Assembly (NCBI GenBank): GCA_022497145.1
Contig: MU385858.1
Location: 372,001 to 436,000 of the forward strand
From: Rostrohypoxylon terebratum
Lineage: Eukaryota > Ascomycota > Sordariomycetes > Xylariales > Hypoxylaceae
DNA: 64,000 bases
Direction of reading: 5' to 3'
The notes beneath the pieces are model-generated. The model searched no databases. It worked only from the letters and a program-made list of their open reading frames with translations, and was not told the origin of the DNA. Both the position numbers and the translations under genes were made by a program. This document shows, piece after piece, positions 10,481 through 24,130 of this stretch (positions within the stretch are counted from its first letter, which is position 1; each line of letters starts with the position of its first letter).

Positions 10481-13400
10481 TCACTGGAAGACAAATATAA
10501 CACCCGATCGGTCCACACTCACCGTCATCGTGTACGGCATCTCTAACACCGCCACATCCAGGATCGAATCCAGGTGACTTCTAAGCAATTGTCCCTGCTC
10601 CGCCGAAATGACCGTATGTCTAGGAGGCTTCTCTCTACCCGTGGCCTTGCCACTCTTGGTGTTCTTTTGATCCGAGCTACTCCCTCCCTTGGATATTCTC
10701 TCGACGTTGAGGGCTAGGCCGGGTTGATTCGGTATGTTGACGATGGAAAATACGGGCCTTACATCCTCGCCCTGGAGCCCGCTGAACACACATGAATTCT
10801 CGGTACGGATCAGATCCCAGAAGCGCAGTTTCTTGTCCGAGCCGCCTGTTAAGATGTACCCGTACCGTACGTCGCGCTGCTCTTCCATAGCACCCGAGCC
10901 GACAACCATAGCTCGCACGCCCCGATCGCCACTACCGCTAGCCGTAGGTTCGATATTAGTCGCAAAGCGACCGAGCATGCCCTCCGGTTTGTCCTCGTCG
11001 ACGTCCCATGCCTTGTATTCTTTTGGTCCTTCCTTAGATCCATTTACGCGGTAGATCTCTCTACATTGAGTCTTTTCCAGATCCCACACAGTGACCTCTC
11101 CAAGGCCAGTACCACCTGCGACACAAATCCATTTTCCGCGTCCCTTAGCGGGGTGAAGGCTCAGACGGTAGATGGCCGACTTGCCAGGCAGGCCCCAGCT
11201 CTTGACCCGCATTTTGAACCGAAGATCCCAAAGATCCAAAATTCCATGCGAAGTACCGAGCAAAAGCCAGTTACGCTTTCGGTCGATACAAAAGCACGTC
11301 GGTGTTCCGTGATGTACCGGGTTTTCAAGAGAGTAGAGGAGCGATCTTGTACGAAGGTCGACACCAACGACCCGAGACCGGTTAGTCGCCAGGACGAGCA
11401 CGGAGTTGAGCTCTTGCTTAAAATGCTCACACCATACAGCATACTCATCTTGCGGAAGTTGGTACTCTCGGACAGGTCGTAAGCGGATATATTTGGTCGC
11501 TCCGCTCGTTGCTGCGGTATCAACCTTGACGGCATTAACACTACCATCTGTAGCGCAACTGATGAAGGTATGTGTGTTTTCTACAAAGCAGAGAGCAGTA
11601 ACCTTCGCACCGGGCCCATGCTTGTACGTCTGACGTGAGCGATGAGTGACGTTGCGTTCAAGTCGTGATGAATCCCACACTTTGACGGTGCCGTCATCGC
11701 TGCCCGTAATGAAAAATAGATGATCAGGCGATGGCAGAACTCGATTAATAGCACTCGTATGTTCTGAAAAGGTAGCCACGAGACTACCATTCGGCCTCCA
11801 CGCTTCATCGCTTGTCTGGCCAGCCCCTTTGATAGCCTTTCTCCGCGTGATTGGCTGGACAAGTGGACCAAATAAGACTATGTCATGAGGGTAGTTATCA
11901 ACATACATGTTGTCGAGCATTCTCAGGATGCTAGGGTCGTTACCCTCATATGTATGTGCAGCACGCGGCCGGTTGCTAGGCTTTCCATCCTCGTTAACGA
12001 CATCGGGGATTGTAATCTGAGGTGGCGGGTTCTGTGAAAAGGGACCCTCGACTTGACCGAATGCGTTTGCCTCGGTCGTTCCTGTCTCGGCGACGGACCT
12101 GCCACTATCCTTCCTATTTAAGAGATCCAGTGCACTTGATTGATGGCGTATAGCTCTCCTGGTAGAGTACGGCGTATCAGAAACGGAAGCAGCGTCGTCG
12201 AGGGAAGCACGTCCACGTGTTGATGACGTTCGACGGGATTGATCGAAGCCTGCGCCATCAACTGGTGATGAAGATAGAGTCTGTACCGGTGATAAGGCTC
12301 TATAATCCTTCGATCTTGGCGAGATAGCCCCTCCTCGGCTACTTAGGCGCGAGCGATGGTTATTGATTGCAGCACGTCGCCTCTTTCCGACCGGCTCGTC
12401 TATCGTCATTGACGCATCCATTAGAGCATCAGCAATAGTATACGGACCTTTGTCTGAATCAGATGCGATCTGCTCTTGCCATGATGGCTCCTCCTCGGCC
12501 GTAGTCTCGTCGAACATAATAGTTTGTAGTTTAACATTCAAACCCCTCAAAGCAATGATGCTGTTCAAGGACGAAACAATGTTGTCTTGTGTGATCAGGT
12601 CCCGATTCCTCATCTGACTCAGACGCCAAATGAACTCTCTAAGAACAAGTAGCTTGAATTCGTCTTCAGAGGACATCCCCATGTTTCGTAGCCTGCCAAG
12701 CCATTGCTCATCCTCATCGTTCCGTTGGACCTTGCTAAGTGTCTGGGGCTGCACTTCGCGAGACGAACGGGTTGCCAACGCTGTAGAAGCTATAGTAAAA
12801 GTTGATAACCTTTGGTTTCGAAGCGCTTTCCAGAACAGTCCTCTATCGGTCTTCTGCGCCCAGGATAAGGCTAAATCAAAGACAGTTCTCGATAGTGGTT
12901 TCTTCAGCGCGTCCAATAAGTCGAGCTCGGTGAAATCAGGGATAATATGGGGTTTCAGGAACGGCTTGACAAGAGGGTAGACGATACATCTTTTATCTGC
13001 GAGAGACAGCAACTTTGAAGCGCTCGATATGTACTCCGCCGCAGATTCGCGAATCCATAGGTTTGGATGCATTGTGAAGCGGCCAACCACATCAATTAAC
13101 TCCCAAATCTTCGCCTTTGACAGGAGACCTAAACTTGCTAGCTCTGCTAGAGAATGTAGCGCCGCCTGGACAACATGTTCTTCTGGATCAGTTACGGCCT
13201 GTATCATCAGCGGTAGGCTGAATTCTTCTAGACTTGTACTGCCTAGAAAAGCCGCAATACCGACAATGGTATCGAAGAAGGCGCATTTTAACATCCAGTC
13301 TCTATCATTCAGATAAGTGTTGAGGTGCGTAAGAATGATATCATTGGACTCTGCACTGCCGAAAAACATGCAGAGTTCTGGAACAGAGCTGAGAAAAGCC

Positions 13401-15239
13401 CGGCGTACAGAAGCATCTGCATCTTCGACCAGGGCCTTGGCATGTGCTTCGAACAATTCCACCAGTTCGCTCTGGGCATTGTCAAACAAGCCATCAAATG
13501 CGGCGTCGGGATCACTTCCGGCCTCTACCTCTGGATCAGCAGTGCTGATAGTCCCTTCTGCCCTTAGAATGGCCGTCAATTCTAGGAACTTCGAGGCAGT
13601 CGTCGCAAGACTTCCTAGACAAGAGGCGTACGTGGCGCGAACCAGAGTACTTGGTTCTCTCCGCTCTTTTCCCATGATAGGTTGTCTAGAGGCACCCGAC
13701 AAGAAGACCTGCATCCTTGGCATTATGTATTCAGGGAATACATGGGCATTAACCGGTGTAACCACTGACACAAGAGCCAAGAGCTGAGTGACAGACCTAA
13801 GAGCCGCGATAGCAACGAGGTCGACATCGTCGTTGAGTAAAGTCATGAGATAGGGCAAAACTCGGTCTAATTTTGCCTCATCGGATAATCTTTCTGAGAA
13901 GGCTAATAATATGTCGCAAGCCCTGATTTTAGATGCTGCCCGGGCAGTATTTCGGAGGGACGAGGCGACAAGCGTAAGGAATATTAAGGTCCCATCATCC
14001 GTAGGAGGTTGTTTTCCTGCAGACGCGAAGTGTTCATTGTTAGGTATATTTAACCGTACGGGGAAAAGACCTAGACCTAGTCGAGGGGTGAAATGAGCGA
14101 GCTGTGATGATTCTCTGTCATCGTGATAACCCAAGAAATATGATATCTTGTCAAAGTCGTAAAACACTCTATCTATTCGTTCATCAGCTTCGCCTAAATT
14201 TTTCATTGATCCCGAAATAGGGGCCCTGCCGGAGCTCGAGTCGGTGACGAGTTCCATGTACTGGTGAAGGAAGCTGTAAAAATACTCGGGGAATACTTTG
14301 GCTTTATAGAAGTCCAAATACTGTTCTGCTGAATACCGTTTCTCGGGGTCAAGCTGAATCATACTCGATAGCATCTCTCTCAGACCTTGATCTGGGATTC
14401 TGCTAAGATGCGAGATCACGGGATCATACTCGCCACGACGGTATTTAAACATCTGGCTGAGGCTGAAAATAGGCGTCTCCAAGAAAAGTTCAGCAATGAC
14501 GCATCCAGCACTGAAGATGTCCATCGACCATGTAAGCTTATGCCCTTGAAGTTGCGTTTGCGGGTTCTCTATATGCTCGACAAACCTCTCGGGCGCGATA
14601 TAACACGTACGTCGGCCTGAAAGATCGAAGAAGTAGGAGTAAAACATGGGATTATCATCTGGCAACTTCGTGGGTTTGAAGGAGCCAGTAAAGTCGGTGA
14701 GGTATAGCCAGTTCCAAGATGTCACCATGATGTTCTCCGTTTTGATATCGCCATGGTATATGTCGCGAGAGTGACAATCTCGCAGTGCGCATAACAACTG
14801 GAAGGCCAGCCATTTCTTCTCTATATCTTCGAGGAACGGTCGGGTCGACATACGGTCGTATAGGGAGCTATAGATATATTGTCGCACAAGGTAAGCGTTC
14901 CCTTCGGTTTCGAAGGCGCGCTCGAAGCCCAGGGCGTTGGGGACGTCTCTTAGTTTATCTCGCTCCTCTTTAATGTATTTAGCGTAAGCTGTGGGATAGA
15001 GGAAGGTGATGCGACGGTCACGTACGTAAGATCTTCTTGCCGTATTCACGTAAAGATAGTGGGGTATAGGGCTTGACGGTAACCTTTGCCAGAACAACTC
15101 CATCATGGTGACGGGCGCGAATACTCTTCATGAAACGAGCGCTTCCGATCGATCTCTCGTGTACTAGATCAGCTAGTTCTGGTATGTCGATGCCAGCAGA
15201 GCCGGCGTACGGCGTAGTGAGGGAGTAGCTGTTACCCAT
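10481..15239 (-). CDS. VPS15: Vps15 / PI3-kinase regulatory subunit 4 (about 1566 aa)
   Basis: Myristoylated protein-kinase-like regulator of the class III PI3-kinase Vps34, acting in autophagy and endosomal sorting. Exon 1 (15239-15026) starts MGNSYSLTT with Gly2 for N-myristoylation and SAGIDIPELADL. A 58-base intron (15025-14968, GTACGT to TTAAAG) joins it to exon 2 (14967-10481). This junction gives KKILQERDKLRDVPNALG, matching the family without a gap; an alternative acceptor 21 bases earlier would insert residues. The kinase-like domain follows (about 25-310), with HGDIKTENIM and DFTGSF replacing HRD and DFG, as is usual in Vps15. HEAT repeats occupy the middle (about 380-700). A Ser/Arg-rich linker comes next, then C-terminal WD40 repeats (about 1130-1566) with GSDDGTVKVWD and TGGSDKKLRFWD. 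Confidence 0.95.
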
Positions 15240-16722
15240 CTTGCAAGCCTGCCTGTGATGGTGCTACCTAAACAAATATGCTAAGCAAAACGGATTGATC
15301 ATCTTCGAAGATCTTCACGAGGGTTGTCAACGGATGTATTATTGTTCTTTATCGTTGAGGGAACGAAACAAGTCGCATTATTAATCTATTGGAGAATGGC
15401 AGAACGGTGATAAGCACGTCGACTGCTTACGAGGCAGCGAACAAGGCTATGTGATCTTGATGACGGAGTTGGATGAATTAGAAGAGCTTCCGCGAAGTTA
15501 GTGGGTTGCATGTGCCTGGAATCTTGAGCTAGGGTGGGGGTCAGACCTTCCAATAAAGAGGTGGCCGCGGCTACTTACCTAGCGGATATAGCACCCAAGG
15601 GTACTTACTACCTAATACATGACGGATGTGACATATCAACCTTGAAGGTACTTATCAAGTTCTAAGATATCATGTACCTGTACATCCTCATTATCGCCCC
15701 TATCTATAATAGGATTATTATATTTTACGAAATTTATAGAAAATGTGAATATGAGATCGTGCCATTTAAATTTTACTTAAATTTTATTTGTTATACATCA
15801 CCTTCGCGGTTACGCTCCAGGTGGCATTGAATGGAAGGATGTCATTTACAAGGCACATTCTCTCAACCCCTCCGAAAGAACATAGCTGACTACCTCACAT
15901 GTATCTTACTAATACATTTTTGTGCGAAACCTCAAGCTACCTAATTGATAATCGAGATGACGGAGCTATGACCTTGCTAAGGAGGAGCCCTAAAAACATC
16001 CCTATGCCATATATCTAACCTAAAGCTTTCCCGACGGCACCAATCAAGATATATGGATACTGGAATGTTGAACTACATTGACCCTTGCTCGTCTGTTAAG
16101 GCATATAGGTAGTGTGTCATGTGCATTTTCCAATTACTGTACGTCCCCCCGCCTTCACCCGCCTCTCCCCCAAAGAAACGAATTACATAACAATGGCCCT
16201 CCCCGACAACCCGCACCAAACACCTTTGCTAACACACCGGGTATATAAAATCAACAAGAGAAGAGAAAGGAGAGGGCGCAGCTGCATGTAGTCGTCATAT
16301 TAATTTTGGTCGCGTCTCTTCATATCAAAATTTCCGTGGACCAGCTGGTAACCACCACCACCAGCTGCCCCGCAGTTCAAGTCGTGATCCGAGGCGATGT
16401 ATCATGGGAATGGAATTAAGTAAGTACTGCAGAATTGAAGGCATTAAGCGTATCTATCGCGGAAATGCGAGTCGTCGTGTCTATGTGCAAGGTGAGGGTG
16501 AGAAGGCGGGCGATATATCGAGGATGTTGGGCATGGAAGTTAGTCAGATACGGACCGGTAGTATATCCGAGACGGGATTAACGGATCGATATTGCGCTGC
16601 GGTCTGATCGAGGGCTAGGTTGGAAGTTAGAAGTCCCTAAACGCCGGTGCAATGCAAACACAAAATGTCCTCGTCAAACCATCAGATGTAAATGAACAGC
16701 GTGAAAGATCTCGTTATTAGGC
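15240..16722. other. Intergenic region between VPS15 start and SH3-protein stop
   Basis: This region holds the VPS15 promoter and the 3' flank of the SH3 membrane-protein gene. The centre is AT-rich (15660-15790). A 67-codon frame at 16404-16607 has no recognisable features and probably lies in the 3' UTR side of the SH3 gene. No RNA gene was seen. Confidence 0.55.
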
Positions 16723-18651
16723 TCAAGTTCCATGCTGAGCACTAGACCCGGTCTCTGTAGATCCATCGCCCTCGATTGTCTTCCTCCAATGTTCGGGCAA
16801 GCAGACGCAGACCAGCGGGAAAGCTTTGATCTCTCCACTAACGGGAGGCGACGTGTCTCTTAAGCGACCCGAGGTATGTGAAACTCCACTGTCTCTCTGT
16901 GCCTGTTTGCGTGCTTCCCATTCATCTGCCCTCTCATCCAACATTACACCAGTCGCCCATCCGTCATCCCAAATGCCCACCACCTTCAACATATCACCAC
17001 GTTCCAAGGCGAATTCGTCAGCCGCCCGGGGTTGGTACGCCCAAAGGACGGCGACACGCTCTCCGGGGTGAATATCGTCCTGCGAGTAATAGTCTTTGAA
17101 GAATGGGAGTTGTTCAGATTGCTGACTATTGACGCCAGGGGGTGACGACATTCCCCCGGCACTACCGGGAGATTGAGGATCCTCACCCGCAAGCATCGAA
17201 CTGCTTGACAACGAACCGTTCCTACGGATGTTCATGGGAGGCGGTCGTAATATAGCTGCACGTGGTTCTGAGCCGGGACTTTCGCCGAATGAATCAGAAG
17301 AGGAGTGGTCGCCGCCTCTCCGTCTTGTCGTGACATACCCAGCAGCTGCACCGGCTGCCGCAGCGCCCGCTGAAGCCCCGAGTCTGGAATCACCGTGTCT
17401 TGAGCCGGGCTCGCCCGTATGTCCTTCCAAGGCTGACATACGGGCTATTCTTCCTCCGGGGAGGATTTCGTATCCAGGTGCTACGGCAGCTGCGGGAATC
17501 TGGTTCGTCTGGGGTCCCTTCCTAGAGGGTGATGGCTGGTTAAAGATGCTTCCCTTCTGGCTACCACGCCTTCTTCGTGCTAGTCGAATGCACATCAGTA
17601 TGGCGAAGGCTAGAAGAGCCAGACCAGCTACGGATCCGATAACAATACCAGCTATCGCGCCGCCGGAGAGACCTTGATGATCGGAAGAACCTCCTGCCGC
17701 GGGTGTTGCTGTGCTGCTAGCGGTGGCGCTCGCGGTAGCTGTATTGAATGTCATGGTGGGCGTGATTGAAGGCAAGACAACATTGGCGCATTTTGACCCG
17801 ATATTGGAGTTGTAGCAGCAGGTATCAGTTGAGTTAATACCGCCTGATGCGCAGTATGAGCACAATCCAATAGTGCTATTGCCGTAACCACAATTGTCTG
17901 GTTCGTTAGTGATGCCTTGTATACAACTGCTACTAGATAACGAGTCTGCCGGCAAAGCACAGTTAACGAAGTCAGCCCTTATCTGATCTTGACGACCACT
18001 GCTGGAACTGGGACATAGGCTGGTGTCGGCAGCGAGATATGCTTCACTCTCGGCATAATGGGCGCAAGAGTCGGCACATAAAGGACGTGACGCCTGGTCC
18101 GACAGACTACAGGCCTTAATGGAATTCTGGATAATAGCATTACAGATTACTGAGGTAGTGAAACGCGCATATAAATCAGTGGTGTTGACGAGGTCGACGT
18201 TGCCGCAACCCAACAATGTCTGGTACCTGAGATTTATAATGAGCTTTGGTTGAAAATCGCATTCACATTGGGTTGACTCACTGTTTCTGAACATAGTCAG
18301 TCTGAACATATTGGCTTAACTGCTTATCGAAGGAAGCTTGATCTGAGACGTATTGAAGAAAAGGACTAAATACCAAGTCAGAATCTGAGACACTCATTTG
18401 ACAAACCGATATCGCAATGTGAGTATAAGATGGGGTAGAGAGTTGAGAACTTACAATAGCCCTATTAGATAACTACTCGTGGACACCGAGGCGGACTGGA
18501 AAGCTCGGCAGGTTGTTGAGCCTGTCAAGGGTATACAGCTGTCTGCCATGGAGCCAGGAGCTGCTGCGAGGATCGACACAAGAGCTGATTTTACCGTCCA
18601 CCCTAACCGTCCGGTGGTCCTTCCACCACTCCCCGATCGAGACGACACCAT
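16723..18651 (-). CDS. Type I membrane protein with C-terminal SH3 domain (594 aa)
   Basis: Exons are 18651-18455, 18365-18282 and 18226-16723. The introns use GTAAGT/TTTAG and GTGAGT/CTCAG, and the frame is preserved across both. A signal peptide (about 1-36, hydrophobic VKSALVSILAAAPG) precedes a Cys-rich extracellular domain with ADSCIPLTGSTTC, LLGCGNVDL and several paired Cys. A Ser/Thr-rich stalk then leads to one membrane helix (GAIAGIVIGSVAGLALLAFAI) stopped by RLARRRR. The cytoplasmic part is disordered until an SH3 domain near the C-terminus, with AVLWAYQPRAADEFALERGD, DDGWATG and a late AFPLVCVCLP. A Ser/Arg-rich insert of about 40 residues splits the SH3 strands. The layout recalls yeast Fus1 (one helix plus SH3), but I do not claim orthology. 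ATG 18651 was chosen because it puts the signal sequence near the N-terminus. Confidence 0.85.
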
Positions 18652-21600
18652 TGTTATGTCGCGCTTTGCGAGTTCAGAGGAGTTTGAAACGAGACAGCGA
18701 CCGGCATTCCTCCTATCATTCGTATCGGAAGTAGTGATCACTGGCGCCGAGAAGGCATGTCGTTCGGATCCTATCATTGCTCAAACCACATGCTATTTAA
18801 TTCGACTCAGTTGATGATGGTATTCGTGATTGCTCGACCCTAGGAAGCAGCTGGAGGTCTGATATTTTGGCGGAGATAGTCTGTTTTTCCGTTTCTTCTT
18901 TTCGACGCAGGTAAATTTTATGTGCAGGGTTGGTCGCAAGTAATAGTCGTAACCGTAACCAAAATCAAAATGTAGAGGTATCTTGAGGAGACAATTACTC
19001 TGTAAGAGGGATACGAGGGAAAGGATTAATTTCTTTCGAGGTTTTTTTTTTCCAAAATTTTTTCGTGTTGAGGGATCTAAGTAGGTAGGTAGGTGGTATA
19101 GGTGGTGTAGGTGGTGTACCGATAGGTTCGGGTGTGAGTTGGTGTTTCCAGTGACGAACGAGTGTCTACAGTTGGAGAAGGTGAGACCTTGAGTGAAAGG
19201 GACCAAACCAGAAATCGCGTAGCGGAGGATTTCAGGTTGCGCTTGACATGCCACAAAGTCCAAATGTCCAAGAGTCCACCGGTCTTGCAGTCTTAGATGC
19301 ACGTCGAACAAAGTACGACGGTGGATGCTATCTACTACTAGAAAAATATCGGGGTGGCTGGACACCAGGCGATTTTACCGGCAAAGGCTCCTTTGGCTCA
19401 CTTGGCTCTTCTGGCTAAACGAATGCGTGAATGTCAAATGAAAAAAAAAATCGAAGAATAACACAATGAATGCAAGAAAAGAAAACCAGGCCACGACGGT
19501 AAAGTCGTGAAACCGTAGATCCGGGCGAGTAGGATGAGGATCGGAGGGATAGAGAAAAAGAGGTTGAAGTTTGGGTATATGCGACTCGAAGAACCGAGGA
19601 GAGAAAGAGAGAGGACGGGGGATTGCGAGGGAGAGGAACTCGCGTATCCAGCCCGAAACTGCCTGCCAGGTGGACTACCAGATTGTGCCCCGAACTACTG
19701 GGTCTGGGACTCTTGGGGGAAACTGCTGGCACTGGAAGGCACAATTCATCAACGATCAAGGAGCATCGTAACTTGGAAGCAACAAAAGTCGCATCTGGCA
19801 CCCTTACATCCCTACACCTGCCGGGTCCTGCCCTACCTTGCAACTACTACCTAGCACTACTATTAGGTGCGCAGTACCTTCCAGTTCCTATCTGACGTTG
19901 TACCTTTTACTTCATGTACCTGGGCTAACTACACTAGTGCTACTAATCACCATGCCTTCTCTGGATGTAGCAGGTACACTTAGTGAGCGGGAGACGTTTC
20001 CAAGTCGATAGTAGCGAAGCTCTATCCTTCTGCAGGGGCTTGGCTTAGACTTTAGCCAATGAGAAGTGTCAGTAACCAAAGTTGAGACCCACAAAAGAAA
20101 CTTACTTGCTTCCAATCCTCAACTGGCAAGTAAAACGGGTTTACGGACCACGACCTCCAAATTACACTAGAAGTTCCCTTAACCGCACTTTCTTCCCGAT
20201 ATTAGAACTTACTATGTACCTACACTAACTACAGTCCCCATGTCCTTATTCTGATGTCTACCTAATCATTCTTCAACTCTTCCAATGTTATTTTCCGTTA
20301 ACTTTCCATTACTTCACATGTTGCAGCAATTATCAAATATCGTATCCCGTATGGAACAATATATTGGCACAATGTTCGAGATCCCCTGATACTACGATCC
20401 GATTGTAATATAGGTTGTGCACAATTTATGAAATTGGGTGCGCACGGACTAATACAATGCAGATGTACATCATCTTTGAGCTAGGGGCCCTGTCAAGCCA
20501 CGGGCTCTCAGACAAGGTCCTAGTCTGAATAGGCAAAGTCCCAGAAGCACCTTAAAATTAACTGGCATGGGTTTGCTTATCCAATTGTAACTCTTACTAG
20601 TACCAGAGACAGCCAAGAGCTTCGAAAAAAAAGCAAACCATCGGATTTCCAATAGTTCCTGAAAGAATCGTCGATAAGCTTTTGAAGTCGACATCTTCCC
20701 TGACCTCATTACCTTGCCTAATAGTAGGTACCTATCTAGGACAAAGACAGTGTCAGCTACGCAGTATCTGTGAGTTGGCTGTCATCGCAACGATGACAGA
20801 TACAATATACTCAAACTCACTTCCACGCCATTTGTCCGGCGTTACTCAAGGGCGGGAAATCTTGATTGACAACTCAACGTGGACACCACACCTTCAACGA
20901 CAAACGCCGACAAGTACAACGTGCCTCCCTACCTCCCTTAGCAGTCAAAATAGACTTGAGCTTCATCCCGGGTTCTAGTACCTAGACGGATCCCGCCTAA
21001 CTAAACCCAAATTATATGTTCTTTTTACAGTACCTAACTTATCAAGCCACTATCTGTCTACCTATGGCATCTATCACGAAACTCTGTCGAAGATAATTGT
21101 CAAGTTCGGTTGATGGTCTACAACTTACAGTTTATAATCAACGTTTATTTCGCGAATGACGATGACCTGCTACCTTAAAGCTTCGGTGTGCGGGTTGCGT
21201 ACGAGTACGACCTTGAAGTCACCAGAACCCGATGAACGAAAACATTTTTCGCTGAATCCCAGAACACATCGGGGTTCATCTCGCTGTTCTTGATCCAGTG
21301 TCGATCAGATTAGCTGAAACTTCCACGTTATTTCCCTAAGAGCCAGGGAGTAGGTATTTTTTTTCTTCTTCTGTGAATTCACCTGTCTCATATTACGCGC
21401 TCCCGCGTTTATTGGCCAAGCACCTTTATTATGCCTGTTGCTTCAGATTCTGATGATTTTCATACTACTACATACTACGCTTACCCGGTCTGCTATTCAA
21501 GGGATCCCGACCAGTTCAGGTACGTCCGAAAATAGCCTCGTTGGCCCTGTCGAGAGGCGTCGATGCGAAATGACGATGGCCTCACTTGCTCGATTGAAGA

Positions 21601-24130
21601 AAGGGGCCGCCTAACGCGTCGTGTCTTCGACCCACTGTCTCTCCTAATTGCCTAATCGTTTGTGTGTTTTTTTGTTCTTGTTTTTTCGTTTCTATTTGTT
21701 TTTTTGTGCCTGCATCATCGTATCAGCCCTAGCAGGCTTCATACCTACCGGTTTCCACTTCGATCAGAAATCAACAATAACACGAGGCGCACGTCCACCA
21801 ACCTATCTCTTATTAATAATTATCTGCCTAAGAACCTAAGGTACCTTGTATGGTCATCAACGCTAAGTATTTGTTCACCGCCATAGGTTGAATGACGGAT
21901 AGATATCTCGGGCATGTTTCTTGAGTTCGGAGGTTTCGAGAAAAGGGGGACATTATATCACAATTTAAGAAGCAAACAAAATCACACAAGCATATGGGCA
22001 ACAGATCTCATCACAGAGATAGTCCGAGATTATCATCCTTACATACCGTTGGATAAGTCCAGCACAACCCCGGCCAGACCTGTGTTACCGGATCCTCTTA
22101 TGCAAGCCATTGCCGAAGGCATTCTGCCGCGTCAACGGCCTCGCGGAATTAGATTATCTGTCATACATCGCTTTGTAGATACTACTACATTCAGATAGGG
22201 CATATTACGCATCTCTTTTCGATTCGTAGTAAGTACCATCGGCTTCCCTGAGATTTTCTGTGCGCATGGTAAGACAGCTCGGCGCAGCGTTAGGGCAACA
22301 GGTACATCAAATGCAACCGTCGGGGCGGCTACCAAGTCTCGGCAGACGACTTGTGATTAACGTTATGCAATTCGACGCCATGCATGAAATATAGACGTAA
22401 GATCAGAATATCTCCCAGTCACTCCTATCAACTTGACTCTAGGTGATTTCAGGGTTACCCCCCGTCGTATCAATCTTCAAAACTTATCTATCATCAATGT
22501 CCAAGTCAAGTACCCAACCGTTGCCAGTTGAATGCCGACATTGATGCATTCCGATGTCAATAGGTAGCATTAGCAGCGCTGCCTAGTAAGAAATGGGTAG
22601 GTAGGTATTAGAGCTGTGTCTCAACTAAAGAACAAGCATAAATGAACCCCTCGGTTGCGAATCTGCCCCGCGTTACAGATCTTATGGACTCAATTCAAAG
22701 TTCCAAACTAAGTCTATAACGACATCAGCATCTATTAGACACATCAGAACCCACCAGACACAGTCATGCCCTGTTAAATACTTTCAACGACGTCACCATC
22801 AGATTATACTAACCTTGGTATGATACTAGAGAAGGTGAAGATAATGCGATTATCAGCATTGGCTGTTTATTCCCGTCACGTCTCGATTCTAGAAGCGGCT
22901 CGTGTGTCATATTGGTGTCGTGATATTACTATAACAAATAGTAAATAGGAGACAATTCCCTGATCTTTGAAAGTCGGGAGTGATTAGAGGATTGTTTGAG
23001 AAGTTCTACCCGAGACTTCCGGTATATAAAGCAATGGGTTACTTTATCGTTCAGAACCATTATAAAATAATTATCAATCTCGTTGCGGGATTAGATATAA
23101 TCATAAGGTCATAAGGTCATGAGTAATGCCAATACCAGGATACTCATAGGCCTATAGTTTCAACACGCCTCAAGGTCTGTTGAATCGCAGATGATTAAAA
23201 CATACCAGATAATGAGTAGATAGCTTTAAAAGATAAGGTATTATCTTTAACCCCCCTCCCCAGAGATGAGAGCTTAGAAGTCAGACTGACCGAAACATGG
23301 TGTGTCTGTATATTGAAAGTTTGTAATAGTCCAAACTGAGCCGTTTGAGCCATCTGATGTGTTGTCTCATTCATCAGTTTCGAAGTCTCACACGACCCGT
23401 ATGGATATTATCTAAGCTTGGTCAAATATGATGCACTCAGGATATATAGTCTTGATAAATTCCGTATGCCCCAAAATAATGAACGGCATTGATCATGTAC
23501 CTAATCAATCTCCTTGAAATTCTGCATAGACTCGGATTATGTGAGTAGTGGACTGTGCAATTTACCTAATGCAAGACCTACCTATTATTGTTATCTGGCT
23601 TACATGTTAGAAGGGTGCTGTAATACATCTTATTCGCCCCTGGATTGGACATCACGTCCAGCTCTTCTTATGGAAGAAACTTGGAAAGATTGAGAAAAGC
23701 GTAGAGCGAAGGCGCCCAGCTCAACCATAGTGACTACCAAATTACCCGTAGTACATGCTAGGCAGTCACCTGTTGTCACCTGTTATGTGGAATAGACGAG
23801 TACGTTTTGAACGGTGGAATATTTGGACCAAAGCTAGGTATGCACTCCAAAGTAGAGGACCCACCAAACCAATGCCGATTTCAAATCGTCCCTGCAATGG
23901 GAATGTGTCATTACCGGTCGTCCGTGATATTTCGAAACCTCCTGGGTTGGTAAAACCCTCTCGTCCGGGTCACCCGGGCAGCCGGGTAGTTTTGACTGGC
24001 GATACTGACACCTAGCGGGGACTGGTGGGTCATGGTTACTGATTATGTTGCGCATATCCTATGAAAAGTTGACCGAACGCCTTGTATTGCCCGTATTGAC
24101 AGATAAATACACTTAGTTAAAGTATCGGCT
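18652..24130. other. 5.5-kb gene-poor stretch
   Basis: No frame here has a recognisable domain or convincing splice structure on either strand. Near 19080-19120 there is a GGTGGTGTA/GTAGGTAGG purine-rich repeat, and near 19440-19450 an A run. Frames at 19415-19843 (minus) and 21914-22198 (plus, 94 codons) are the longest and resemble chance. The first few hundred bases above 18651 should be the SH3-gene promoter and 5' UTR. The rest may hold regulatory sequence, non-coding RNA or decayed DNA; the sequence does not tell which. Confidence 0.5.

Noticed and set aside
14981..15025. 37-base alternative intron in VPS15 ending CCACAG
   Set aside because: Would insert seven residues into a gap-free family block; the 58-base intron fits better.
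19415..19843. 142-codon minus-strand frame
   Set aside because: Low-complexity Ser/Arg translation of upstream sequence; no start context or homology recognised.
21914..22198. 94-codon plus-strand frame beginning MFLEFGGFEKRG
   Set aside because: Amino-acid make-up is plausible, but there is no signal peptide, domain, promoter or splice context; kept out as unsupported.
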